64,000 bases of DNA, from the NCBI GenBank assembly GCA_963836735.1, contig CAWIKP010000013.1, positions 1-64,000 on the forward strand, given 5' to 3'. Positions 1 to 9,122 of the stretch are shown here, piece after piece. Under the pieces are notes generated by a model. The model did not search any database. It was not told where the DNA came from and was given only the letters and a program-made list of their open reading frames with translations. The translations under genes were made by a program, and so were the position numbers. Source of the stretch: JACCXG01 sp963836735 (lineage in GTDB: Bacteria; Acidobacteriota; Vicinamibacteria; Vicinamibacterales; 2-12-FULL-66-21). The number at the start of each line of letters is the position of its first letter. Within the stretch, counting starts at the first letter, position 1.

Positions 1-195
1 ATAGTGACGAATTCCTTCACCACCTCAACATCACGAGCAGCAATATGGACAGCCGGCCTGTCCGTCCCGGAGCGCCTCGCGCCGGCGGCGTTCCGGCGGG
101 ACCAGCCCGTGAGCCGGATGCAGGTGTCGAAAGGGTTTTGATTTTCTGATTTCCTGTTCAAGAATCTTTCAGCCCAGTTGTGCGGAGGAGCAGCG
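1..195. other. Leading edge, no assignable gene
   Basis: A frame open from the window edge stops at 139-141 after 46 codons and shows no recognisable domain; it could be the tail of an upstream gene. The A/T-richer stretch at about 135-175 is the likeliest place for a promoter of the next gene, but no clear -35/-10 pair is visible. The only firm signal is a GGAGGAG ribosome-binding site at 184-190. Confidence 0.3.
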
Positions 196-1248
196 ATGGC
201 AGTCGTGGTAGATGGCATCTGCGTCATCGTCCGAAACCGGACGCTCGCCCAGATCTTTCCCGGCGGCGTCGAGGCGTACGCGCGTGAGGCGGCAAGGGCG
301 ACGTACTGTGCGGACGACAGCATCAACCGCGTCGCGTTCAGAACCAAAGCGGAAGCACACGACCATGTGTCCCGTCTTGTGTCGGCCGGCCTGTCGGGAC
401 CGTCCAGCGCGTCACCTGACGTCGTGATCGCCACCGGGAGCCGCGGGCAGCTCGCGCCATGCGACTGGCTGGAGCTGGCGGAACGATCCTTCTCGAAGGA
501 CGGCCAGCAATACACTGCAACCGTCGCGTCGCTGCGTGGTGCACCGGCAACGGATGTCGTCGCGCCAGATAACTGGAGACCCGGTGCCATCAACACGATC
601 TCGATCGAGGATTTACAGGCGAATCATGAGCTTGTCGGCGTCGAGCGGCGCGACGGTGCTCAGGTTGAAACGTATCGACACCGGAAGACGGGCGAGCTGA
701 CATACGTCCCCGGCCTCGACATGACGCGGGTGCAGGAACACTACGAGCAGTTCCTGAAAGAGCTGGGCCCACTCGAACAGATGCGAGGACCCCGGCAAAA
801 GGAGGCCGCGGCTGCGCTTCTGGAGCGAGTCACTCCCCTGCGTAAACGGTACCGGATGCGTGAGCCAGGGCTGCTCATGGTGCAGGGGATGAGCGCTCGG
901 CTTGCCGGTCGCTGGGAGATCGCCGAGCGTGCCTTCCGTGCCGTAACCGTGCTGCAGCCGTCGTATGTCGGAGCTTGGCTCGACTTGACGTGGGCCCTGG
1001 CATCGCTCGGACGTTTGGAAGAAGCGGAGTCTAACGCTCGGCACGCGCTTACGCTCGAACCTGACGACGCCCGGGCGCTCAGCAATCTCGCCTCCGTGCT
1101 GCGGGAGCGAGGAAAGCTCGACGAGGCGTTGACAACGATCAAGCGAGCGATGGCATTGAAGAAAGGCGATCGCGTGATGGAGGAAGTCCTCGATCAAATC
1201 CGTAAGGATCAGGGATTGCCGTGGTACAAGAGACTGTTCGTCGACTGA
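196..1248 (+). CDS. TPR-repeat protein with unknown N-terminal domain
   Basis: This 350-residue protein has no signal peptide and is probably cytoplasmic. The start at 196 is chosen because GGAGGAG lies 5 bases upstream; a TTG 18 bases earlier is also in frame. Residues 1 to about 190 form a domain I do not recognise. About 230-330 reads as tetratricopeptide repeats, with the usual alternation of small and bulky residues (for example LGRLEEAESNARHAL and RGKLDEALTTIKRAM). TPRs mediate protein-protein contacts, so an adaptor role is likely, but the partner is unknown. The gene stands alone, with a nucleoside-hydrolase remnant starting a few bases downstream. Confidence 0.75.
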   Translation: MAVVVDGICVIVRNRTLAQIFPGGVEAYAREAARATYCADDSINRVAFRTKAEAHDHVSRLVSAGLSGPSSASPDVVIATGSRGQLAPCDWLELAERSFSKDGQQYTATVASLRGAPATDVVAPDNWRPGAINTISIEDLQANHELVGVERRDGAQVETYRHRKTGELTYVPGLDMTRVQEHYEQFLKELGPLEQMRGPRQKEAAAALLERVTPLRKRYRMREPGLLMVQGMSARLAGRWEIAERAFRAVTVLQPSYVGAWLDLTWALASLGRLEEAESNARHALTLEPDDARALSNLASVLRERGKLDEALTTIKRAMALKKGDRVMEEVLDQIRKDQGLPWYKRLFVD

Positions 1249-1256
1249 CGTCGTGA

Positions 1257-1440
1257 ATGAAGCCCTACACCGTCTTTACGCGCGCGGCACACCCCCACCG
1301 CATCGCCTGCAGCTTCGACTCCGCCTCCGCCTCGCGCTGACCCTGTGTGCGCCGGTGGCGCAGCAGGAGCGGATCAAGCTGGTGCTCGACACCGACATCG
1401 ACGATGCCTCACGCCCATCGGGCACGGAGCCACGATTTGA
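1257..1440 (+). pseudogene. Remnant of a nucleoside hydrolase N-terminus
   Basis: Around 1318-1415 one frame reads as a hydrophobic leader (LALTLCAPVAQQ) followed by IKLVLDTDIDDA. That resembles the start of exported inosine-uridine nucleoside hydrolases, whose N-terminus carries a DTDxGxDD metal-binding loop. Here the loop is shortened and no hydrolase sequence follows; the next gene begins at 1455. A good start codon is present at 1257, but its frame stops after 27 codons. I read this as a 5' fragment left by deletion. A full-length relative lies at 42629-43645. Confidence 0.4.
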
Positions 1441-1454
1441 ACAAGGAGATCCGG

Positions 1455-3098
1455 TTGTCATTCGCCTTTGTCCTCATGGCCAGGTGGGCCAACGCCGGGT
1501 TCCTCATCAAGCCGATCCTGCCCGCGCTCCTCGTCCTGGGCCTTGGGGGCCGGCGCCCGCGTCCGCGCAGGACGCGACGCGGCCCGATCCAGTTTCGCGT
1601 TTCGCTCGACGCTGTCTTGGGGGCCACACCCGTCTCGGGCCGGCTGCTCATCTACATGACGGTCAACGACAAGCCGCTCGAGGTCATCGAGCCGGGCTTC
1701 GGGGCGGAGGTCAAGCACGTCTGGATCATGGCCAGAGAAGTGGAAAGCCTAGCGCCCGGCGCCGAGGTCGTGCTTGGCGTTGGTGACTCGACCTATCCTC
1801 AGCCGCTCACGCACGCCCCAGTCGCAGACTATCAGGTCATGGCGTTGCTCGATGTCGATCACAATGCAGCGTACACCCGGAGTACCGAGGCTGATGTCCG
1901 CAGCCGCGTGATCAAGTTGTCAGGGCTGAATCCGTCGGCGGCCTCGCCCATCGAGTTGCGCCTGTCGGAGCGCGTCGCGCCGCGGCCTCTCCAACTGCCC
2001 AGTGGCGCCGAGCGTCTGGAGTTCGCCAGCCGCGCGCTCTCCGCGTTCTGGGGACGACCGATTGCTATGCGCGGCGTCGTCGTCCTGCCGCCGGAGTACG
2101 CGAACACGAAGCAACGGTATCCGACGGTTTACTTGACTCACGGCTTTGGCGGCACTCTGCCGGAGTTCGCGGTCTTTGCCGGCATGATCCTCAAGGACAC
2201 GGCCGAGGGCAGACTTCCCCCGATGATCTGGGTGCTGCTGGACCAGTCCTGTGCCGGCGGCACGCACGAGTTCGTGAACTCGCTGAACAACGGTCCATGG
2301 GGGGACGCACTCACCCGCGAGCTGATTCCTCACCTCGAACGGACCTATCGCATGGACGCGAAACCCTCCGGGCGCCTGCTGACCGGTCATTCGTCGGGCG
2401 GGTGGGCGACGCTGTGGTTGCAGGTGGCGTATCCCAGCCTGTTCGGCGGCGTGTGGTCGACCTCACCGGATCCGGTCGACTTCCGTGACTTCACGAACAT
2501 CGACCTCACCAGGGATGCGAATGTGTACGTCCGGCCGGACGGCACGCCGACGCCGCTGGTGCGGATGCAGGGGCGCGATGTCGAGTCCTTCGAGGAATTC
2601 GCCAGACAGGAGAAGGTGCTCGGTGAGTACGGCGGCCAGATCTCATCGTTCGATTGGGTGTTCAGCCCGCGTGGTCCGGATGGCCGGCCGATGCCGCTGT
2701 TCGATCGCGAAACCGGAGTTGTTCACCGCGAGATCGCGAACTACTGGCTCGAGCGCTACGACATTTCACGATACCTGGCCACGAACGCCCGTGCTCTCGT
2801 GAAGCCTCTTCGCCGCAAGATTCACATCGTTGTCGGCACGGCGGACACGTTCTATCTGGATAAGGCCGTGCGGTTGTTGGAACAGACCATTACGCCTCTG
2901 GGCTACGAGCCGAGGATCACGTATCTCGCCAACCGGACGCACTTCGATCTCTTCGACGGGCGGGCTGGCGACGCGGATTGCCGCTCAGATGTACGACATC
3001 GCGCGGCCGCGTCACAAATGGACGTCGACCGTGGCGCCCGATCCTGCGACAGAGCTCGTGAAGTGAGGCAACGAAGGTATTCGAGCAATCCGAGATGA
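1455..3098 (+). CDS. Exported alpha/beta-hydrolase, esterase D/enterochelin esterase type
   Basis: A putative esterase (PF00756-like) that probably hydrolyses an ester outside the cytoplasm. TTG at 1455 is chosen as start because AAGGAG sits 6 bases upstream; a hydrophobic segment at residues 15-33 acts as leader or anchor. The catalytic triad is visible: Ser313 in GHSSGG, Asp464 in GTADTF and His496 in NRTHFD. Residues 40-200 form an N-terminal domain that I cannot name. After residue about 500 the frame turns into arginine-rich nonsense, while the +1 frame continues sensibly (AAQMYDIARPRHKW) to a stop at 3066, so one frameshift lies near 2962-2975 and the natural end is 3066. The substrate cannot be told. 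Confidence 0.75.
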   Translation: MSFAFVLMARWANAGFLIKPILPALLVLGLGGRRPRPRRTRRGPIQFRVSLDAVLGATPVSGRLLIYMTVNDKPLEVIEPGFGAEVKHVWIMAREVESLAPGAEVVLGVGDSTYPQPLTHAPVADYQVMALLDVDHNAAYTRSTEADVRSRVIKLSGLNPSAASPIELRLSERVAPRPLQLPSGAERLEFASRALSAFWGRPIAMRGVVVLPPEYANTKQRYPTVYLTHGFGGTLPEFAVFAGMILKDTAEGRLPPMIWVLLDQSCAGGTHEFVNSLNNGPWGDALTRELIPHLERTYRMDAKPSGRLLTGHSSGGWATLWLQVAYPSLFGGVWSTSPDPVDFRDFTNIDLTRDANVYVRPDGTPTPLVRMQGRDVESFEEFARQEKVLGEYGGQISSFDWVFSPRGPDGRPMPLFDRETGVVHREIANYWLERYDISRYLATNARALVKPLRRKIHIVVGTADTFYLDKAVRLLEQTITPLGYEPRITYLANRTHFDLFDGRAGDADCRSDVRHRAAASQMDVDRGARSCDRAREVRQRRYSSNPR

Positions 3099-3339
3099 TG
3101 GCGGCGGCGCTCCGGGAGGCGCAGGTTCGTATGCAAGTTGATTCGACTGCCGGGCGCGCCCCCATGAAGTAGCCAGTAGGGCACTGAATGTTGCGTTCGG
3201 TAAAGGACAGACCGCGCAAGCTATAGCCCTTCTCTTGTCCGTCCGAACTCTACTTCTGGCTTGGCGGGCATCTCCTCCTCGGCCGTGCGGGCAATAGCGG
3301 GCAAGGCTGTCTTTTCTTCGCCGTGGATCAGCCCTCTAA

Positions 3340-3537
3340 CTAATTGAAAATTGCGCGACCTTCACCAAGGCTTCGAGCCCTGGGCTCGTTGTCGACCGAC
3401 GGCACCAGCGTGCCGGGCACGACGACGGCGTCCCACTCGGCAAGCGCGTCCATGAGCGATGTCGAACCTGTCCTTTCGGTCGTGAGGATGCAGAAGCGCT
3501 TCGCGTGATTCACAGCCGGCGCGCGCCGCTCGGTCAC
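3340..3537 (-). pseudogene. Truncated sulfotransferase
   Basis: A 65-residue frame starts at a GTG that overlaps the stop of the upstream permease (GTGA), so it would be translationally coupled to it. Residues 14-33 read RFCILTTERTGSTSL, the 5'-phosphosulfate-binding loop that opens PAPS-dependent sulfotransferases. Such enzymes are normally 250-350 residues, but this frame stops at 3340 and no further sulfotransferase sequence is visible in the minus-strand frames down to 3099. The fragment lacks the 3'-phosphate-binding and C-terminal parts and cannot be active. Deletion is the simplest explanation; a frameshift alone would have left recognisable sequence beyond. Confidence 0.5.
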
Positions 3538-6005
3538 TCGTAGCGAAGCGCCACGACCGGATTGACCCGCGACGCGCGCCCCGCCGGAATGTAGACGGCC
3601 AGCAGCGTCGCGATCAACACGACTGGTGCGATGAGAAACAGCGACATGAGGTCGCGCCGATCGTCGCCCGATGGAAACGCCGCGCTCAACAACTCGCCGG
3701 CGCCGACGCTCGCGGCGAGCCCGAGGGCCAGCCCGGTCAGCGCGAGCGTGAGTCCGTGACGGAGCACCATCCGGAGCACGCTCGGCGCGGTGGCGCCGAT
3801 CGCCATGCGGATGCCGATCTCGCGCGTCCGGCGGCTGGCCGCATACGCCACCAGGCCGTAGAGCCCGACGATCGACAGTCCAAGTCCCATCAACCCCATG
3901 GCGCCGACCGTGGTGACGAGCACGTTGAAGATGCTGACCGCACGCATGCGGTAGAGCTCCTCCATCGTCCGCACGTTGAAGATGGGCATGCTGACGTCGA
4001 GACCGCGGACCATCTCGCGCAGCGGCGCCGCGAGCGAGGCCGGATCGGCCGCCGACCGGGCCAGCAGGAACATCGATCCGGACGGGTTCTGCCGGTACGG
4101 CAGATAGACGTAGTCGGTCGGCGGCTCGGCCACGAAGATGTACTTGCTCGTCCTGGCGACGCCGACGATCTCGACCCAGGCGTTGTCGGCACTCTTCAGA
4201 CGGAAGCGCTTGCCCAGCGGATCCTGATTCGGCCAGTAGTGATCGGCGAGGTGCTGATTGACGATGGCCACGCGCGGAGCCGTGTCGTCGTCGCGCCGGG
4301 TGAAGTTGCGGCCCTTCACGAGCGCGATCCCCATCGCGTCGAAATAGTATTCGTCCACCCGGGCGGCCAGCGTGCTCGCGTCCTCCTTGCCCGGCGGAAA
4401 CGCGAAGCCCTCGGGCGCGATCGCCACGGTACCGATCGAATCGTTCAACATCGGGATCGACGTCGTCATCGACACGGTCTGCACACCGGCGACCGCGCGC
4501 GCGCGTTCGGCGACCTGGTCGAAGAACTGCTCCGACTGCTCCTCGCTATACCGGATCAGGCTCGTGTCGAAGCCCATCATCAGGAGGTGATCGGTCCGGT
4601 AGCCGGGACCGTTCGCCAACTGCTCGCGGAAGCCGCGATAGATGAACATGGCGACGACCAGCAGGACGACCGAGGCCGCCACCTGCACGGTGGTGAGCAC
4701 GGCCCGGCCCCAGCGGCGTCTTCGTCCGGGTGCGGCGATGTCGCCGCTCTTGATCACGGCGGTCAGATCCGTGCGCGACGCCTGGATCGCCGGCACGAGG
4801 CCGAAGATCACCGCGCTCACGAGCGCGACAGCAAAGCTGAAGGCGAGCGCCCGGCGATCCATCTGGAACGTCAGCAGAATGGGCAGCTCCGACGGAATCT
4901 CGATCTGCCTGAACAGCATCATTCCGGCATAGCCGATCCCCAGGCCCAGCACGCCGCCCGCAATCGAGACGAGCAGGCTCTCGGTAATCAGCTGACGAAT
5001 CACGCGTCCGCGCCGGGCGCCGATCGCGAGGCGCAGCGCCATCTCGCGGGCGCGCATCGGCGCGCGGCTCGTCAGGAGCCCCGCAACGTTGCCGCACGCC
5101 ACCAGCAGGACGGCGATCGCCAGCGTCGCAAGCATCGCGATCAACATGGCGTCCGGCGGGCTTTGGGCGACGCGCGACTGCAGCTCCGTGTTCACGAAGA
5201 ACCGCTGATTCTTGTTCGTCTCCGGATACGCGCGCTCGAGGTCCGTTCCGATCGCCGTCAACTCGCTCTGCGCCTGCTCCTGCGTGGTGCCGGGCCTCAG
5301 CCGCCCTTTCAACGTGAGGTCTCTGACGTCGCGCGCCTCGAGCGATCCAGCCTTCGCGTCGTTGATGAGCCGCGGGGACATCATCATCGGCACGATGAAA
5401 TCGGCGCGCACGTACTGATTCATCCCCGTGAACGACGCCGGCGCCACACCAATGACCGTGAACGGCGCGCCGTTGATGCGGATGCTTCTGCCGAGCACAC
5501 CGGGATCCGACGCGAATTCCTGCTCCCAAAGCACGTGGCTGAGGATGACGACGGCATCGCGACCCTTGACCTGATCCTCGTCCGGGCGGAAGGCGCGGCC
5601 GATGGTGGGCTCGACGCCCATCAGCGGCAACAGATTGCCGCTCACGCGCATGCCCAGTTTGATCTTCGGCGTCGCCGAGGGATCGGCGGCAAAGCCCGCA
5701 GTGAGATAGGAGAATGCGGCGAGTCCGTCGAAGCTGTGGTTCCGGTCCCGGATATCCACGTAGTCGCGATACGAGGACACGAGCGAGCTTGCGTTGAGCG
5801 CCTCGAACGACGATCGCGAGCCCACGGTCAAGACCTCGCCAGGCCTGGCAACTGGAAGCGGACGCAGCAGCAGCGCATCGGCGAAGCTGAAGATGGCGCA
5901 GTTGGCGCCGATGCCGATGGCCAGCGAGAGGATCGACACCACGGCGAAACCCGGACTTGCCGCCAGCATGCGGCAGCCGTAGCGGATGTCCTGCCACAAG
6001 GTCAC
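3534..6005 (-). CDS. MacB/FtsX-type ABC permease (ADOP family)
   Basis: An 823-residue inner-membrane protein of the large Acidobacteria-typical permease family: a tandem duplication of the MacB-like periplasmic core plus FtsX domain. It starts with an amphipathic cytoplasmic helix (LWQDIRYGCRMLAASPGF), then TM1 at about 18-40, a first periplasmic domain to about 285 and FtsX helices at about 285-410. A second periplasmic domain follows (about 440-690) with FtsX helices at 695-815, ending in the family signature NPVVALRYE. The frame is intact. No ATPase gene lies nearby. The family is inferred to act in export or mechanotransmission; no substrate is known. It diverges from a second permease at 6469. 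Confidence 0.85.
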   Translation of the reverse strand: MTLWQDIRYGCRMLAASPGFAVVSILSLAIGIGANCAIFSFADALLLRPLPVARPGEVLTVGSRSSFEALNASSLVSSYRDYVDIRDRNHSFDGLAAFSYLTAGFAADPSATPKIKLGMRVSGNLLPLMGVEPTIGRAFRPDEDQVKGRDAVVILSHVLWEQEFASDPGVLGRSIRINGAPFTVIGVAPASFTGMNQYVRADFIVPMMMSPRLINDAKAGSLEARDVRDLTLKGRLRPGTTQEQAQSELTAIGTDLERAYPETNKNQRFFVNTELQSRVAQSPPDAMLIAMLATLAIAVLLVACGNVAGLLTSRAPMRAREMALRLAIGARRGRVIRQLITESLLVSIAGGVLGLGIGYAGMMLFRQIEIPSELPILLTFQMDRRALAFSFAVALVSAVIFGLVPAIQASRTDLTAVIKSGDIAAPGRRRRWGRAVLTTVQVAASVVLLVVAMFIYRGFREQLANGPGYRTDHLLMMGFDTSLIRYSEEQSEQFFDQVAERARAVAGVQTVSMTTSIPMLNDSIGTVAIAPEGFAFPPGKEDASTLAARVDEYYFDAMGIALVKGRNFTRRDDDTAPRVAIVNQHLADHYWPNQDPLGKRFRLKSADNAWVEIVGVARTSKYIFVAEPPTDYVYLPYRQNPSGSMFLLARSAADPASLAAPLREMVRGLDVSMPIFNVRTMEELYRMRAVSIFNVLVTTVGAMGLMGLGLSIVGLYGLVAYAASRRTREIGIRMAIGATAPSVLRMVLRHGLTLALTGLALGLAASVGAGELLSAAFPSGDDRRDLMSLFLIAPVVLIATLLAVYIPAGRASRVNPVVALRYE

Positions 6006-6468
6006 GCGCGCCCTCCCTATCGATGAGTAGACGGACGCCCGGCGAGCGAGGTTCGTTCGCGCGAGTTGGAACCCGACTCGCGAATGGCTCGACGGCTTGA
6101 CCCGCGGCGGCGGGTGGCCTGAGCGAGCCTTCTGTTTCTGGGTCGTGTGTTCCTATTCGGTTCCGATGGTGGGCCTAACCTCTGTTCGGTTCCGGAACCA
6201 ATCTGCCCGGGGCCGGTCAACCGCACGGTCCGGTGGTTCGCCGGCGAAGTCTGCAAATCACCTGTTGTCCCTCGTGTTTCGAGCCGGGCACACGTTCTGC
6301 ACAAGCCAGCTGGTCGCGATTCGAATACCTGTCGGGAGGCAACCGGGGGGAGGTGCAACGTGGCATCCCCAACCTTCAACCCCGTCACCTCGTCTAAGTC
6401 GCCGTGGCCTGGCTGTCGTGACCAACCACGTCTGCCCGCAGCTGGGCTCGCGCGTCGGGAGGCTGAAC
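6006..6468. other. Divergent intergenic region between two permease genes
   Basis: No gene is supported in these 463 bases. The region must hold the promoters of both divergent permeases. Two structures are visible: an inverted repeat CGCGAGT/ACTCGCG around 6059-6081, and a repeated TTCGGTTCCG word at about 6156 and 6185, the second extended to the palindrome GGTTCCGGAACC. Either could bind a dimeric regulator, but this is not demonstrated. A GGGAGG ribosome-binding site for the right-hand gene lies at 6457-6462. Confidence 0.4.
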
Positions 6469-8905
6469 ATGGCGTCGTTCACGAGAGATCTGCGATATGC
6501 GCTGCGGATGCTGCGGAAGAGCCCGGTTACACGTCCATCGCAATGCTGACGTTGGCGATCGGCATTGGCGCCAACACCGCAATATTCAGCTTCGTCGACG
6601 GTATGTTGCTGAAGCCCCTCCCATATCCGGATTCGGACCGCATCGTGCGCGTGATGGAAAAGCCGCCTCAAGGCGAACGGAATTCGATCTCGACGCTCAA
6701 CTTTCTCGATTGGCAGCGCGACAACACGGCGTTCGACTTCCTCGCGGCGCAAACGGGCGGAGGCGCCACGCTGACGGGCGTCAGCGAGCCAGTGCAGCTG
6801 CGCGGCGCACGCGTCTCGGCAGACTACTTTCGCATCTTCAGGATCGAACCTGCTCTCGGACGGACGTTCGCGCCCGGCGAGGATCAGCTCGGCAACCACC
6901 GTGTCGTGATCCTCAGCCACGCGCTCTGGGTCAGCCAGTTTGGAGCGGATCCCGGTATCGTGAATCGGCCGATCCTGCTCGATAACCAGCCGCACACGGT
7001 GATCGGCGTGCTGCCGAAGGGCAGCGCGTTCGACCGCGCCTTCAATCAGATCTGGCGGCCCCTGGCGTTCGAACCGTCGAACATGACGCGCGACTTTCAC
7101 TGGCTCGTGTCGTTCGGGCGGCTGAAACAGGGTCTCTCCCTTCAACAGGCGCAGTCGGCCATGAGCGGGCTCGGCGCTCGGATCGCCACGGAGTTTCCGG
7201 CGTCGAACAAAGGCTGGGGCGTTGTCGTGGAGCGCTATGCCGACACGCTCATTGGACTCAGACATGCGCAGGGCGCTCCTGGTGTTGATGGTGGCGACCG
7301 GTTTCGTCCTCCTGATCGGATGCGCCAACCTCGCCAATCTCGCGCTCACGCGCGGCCTGTCCCGCGAACGTGAAGTCGTCGTCCGCGCCTCGCTGGGCGC
7401 CCGGCGCGGGTCGCTGATCCGGCAGTTCCTCACGGAACACGTCCTGCTGTCGGTGGCTGGTGGCGCGCTCGGACTCGCCGTCGGCTACGGGTTGATGAGC
7501 GCGATGCTCACGCTCATGCCGCCGTTCTCGTTTGCGCGCGAGGTGGCGATCGGGATGGACGCGCGGGTGCTGGCGTTCGCCATGGTCGTCGCGATTTCTA
7601 CGGGCATCCTGTTCGGCCTGGTGCCTGCCATTCAGGCCACACGCCCCGATCTCGCCGCCGCCATGAAGGACGACAATCGATCCTCCAGCGGCAGCCTCGC
7701 GCGGCGTCGTCTTCGCGACACGCTCATCGTGGCCGAAGTCGCACTGGCGTTCGTGCTGCTGGTCGGATCGGGGCTCATGATGCGCAGCTTCTTCCGGCTG
7801 ATGAATGTCGACGCCGGCTTCGATTCGACGAACCTGTTGACGATGCAGCTGCCGATGCCGACCGATCGGTTTCCCGATGCCGATCAGGTGAACAGGTATC
7901 TCAGGGAGGTGCGCGCGGCGGTCGAGGCGGTGCCCGGCGTACGCGAGACGGCGTACAGCTGCGCGCCGCCGATGCAGGGCGCGTGTTTCGGCATGCCCAT
8001 GCAGATCGCCAATCGACCGACCGTCGATCGCGCCAACCGTCAGGGCGGGTTCTTCAAAGTCGTCAGCCCCTCGTATTTCTCGACGCTGGGGATCCGGATC
8101 GTCAAAGGCCGGGCGCTCTCGGAGAGTGACACGCGCAGCTCGCCGCCGGTGCTGGTCATCAATGAGCGATTTGCGCGCCGCTACTTTCCCGACCAGGATC
8201 CGATCGGTCAGCACATCCTGATCCAGGAGATCGTCCCCGGGAAGACCGAGCTCGGTTCCGAGATCTCGTGGGAGGTCGTCGGCACGATTGGCGACGAGAA
8301 AATCGGCGGGCCGGCCGACGTTCAGTCCGCAGGCGTGTACGTCTCGCACGAGCAGAGTCCCGTCTACGGCATGGTGCTCACCGTTCGCGCCAGCATCGAT
8401 CCGCTGACGCTGCAGAAGGCCATCACCGCGGCGATTCATTCCGTCAGCAAGGATCAGGCGATCATCAACGTCCGCACGGTCGACCAGATTCGCGATCTGG
8501 CCATGGCCGGCCGTCGCCTCCAGTCGGTGCTGCTGAGTCGTCTTTGGCGCCGTCGCGCTCGTGCTCGCCGGGCTTGGCGTGTACGGGGTGATCTCCTATT
8601 CGGTCGCGCAGCGCACGCGCGAGATGGGTATCCGCGCGGCGTTGGGTGCATCCAAAACAAGTCTGCTGCGCCTCGTCTTCCAGCGCGGCGCGTGGCTGAC
8701 GGCCGTTGGCCTCGCGCTCGGCATGGCCGGCGCATCGGCGCTCACGGGACTGATGGGCAACCTGCTCTACAACGTCAGCCCGCGCGATCCGGCGACGATG
8801 ACGGTGGTGGCGTTCACGCTGGCGGCGGTTGCTGGCCTGGCGTCATACGTGCCCGCGCGGCGTGCGACGAAGATCGATCCGGTCGTGGCGTTGCGATACG
8901 AATAG
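6469..8905 (+). CDS. MacB/FtsX-type ABC permease (ADOP family), three frameshifts
   Basis: A second duplicated MacB-FtsX permease, about 810 residues once frames are joined. ATG at 6469 has GGGAGG 6 bases upstream and opens with the family's amphipathic helix (FTRDLRYALRMLRKSP). The reading frame then changes near 6523 (a base missing at the SPGYTS position), near 7255 and near 8540. Between these points the protein is well conserved: TM1 (TLAIGIGANTAIFSFVDG), an FtsX block at about 7265-7650, and the closing helices with KIDPVVALRYE at the stop. Three isolated indels with no other damage suggest sequencing error rather than decay. Role as for its divergent neighbour: an envelope permease of unknown substrate. 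Confidence 0.75.
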
Positions 8906-9122
8906 ACGTTTCGAATACCCTGGTGTCGCAGCGCCAGCTACGATAAACATCCCTTCGCGGTGTCAGGCTATCGTCCGCGTATGAGCGTGGAGGCGAACAC
9001 TGCTCCCCACTTAACGGGAACTCGGCCTACCGGCCTGGCGCCAGTGTGCTATAGCATGGCGCCGTCCTCGTCCCCCTCGGAGGTGATGCCAGGTTCAACA
9101 GGTCAAAAGGAGCGAATGCACC

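Noticed and set aside
9000..9122. TATAGCAT as a -10 box for the TonB receptor
   Set aside because: No matching -35 element; a single box is not enough support at this GC.
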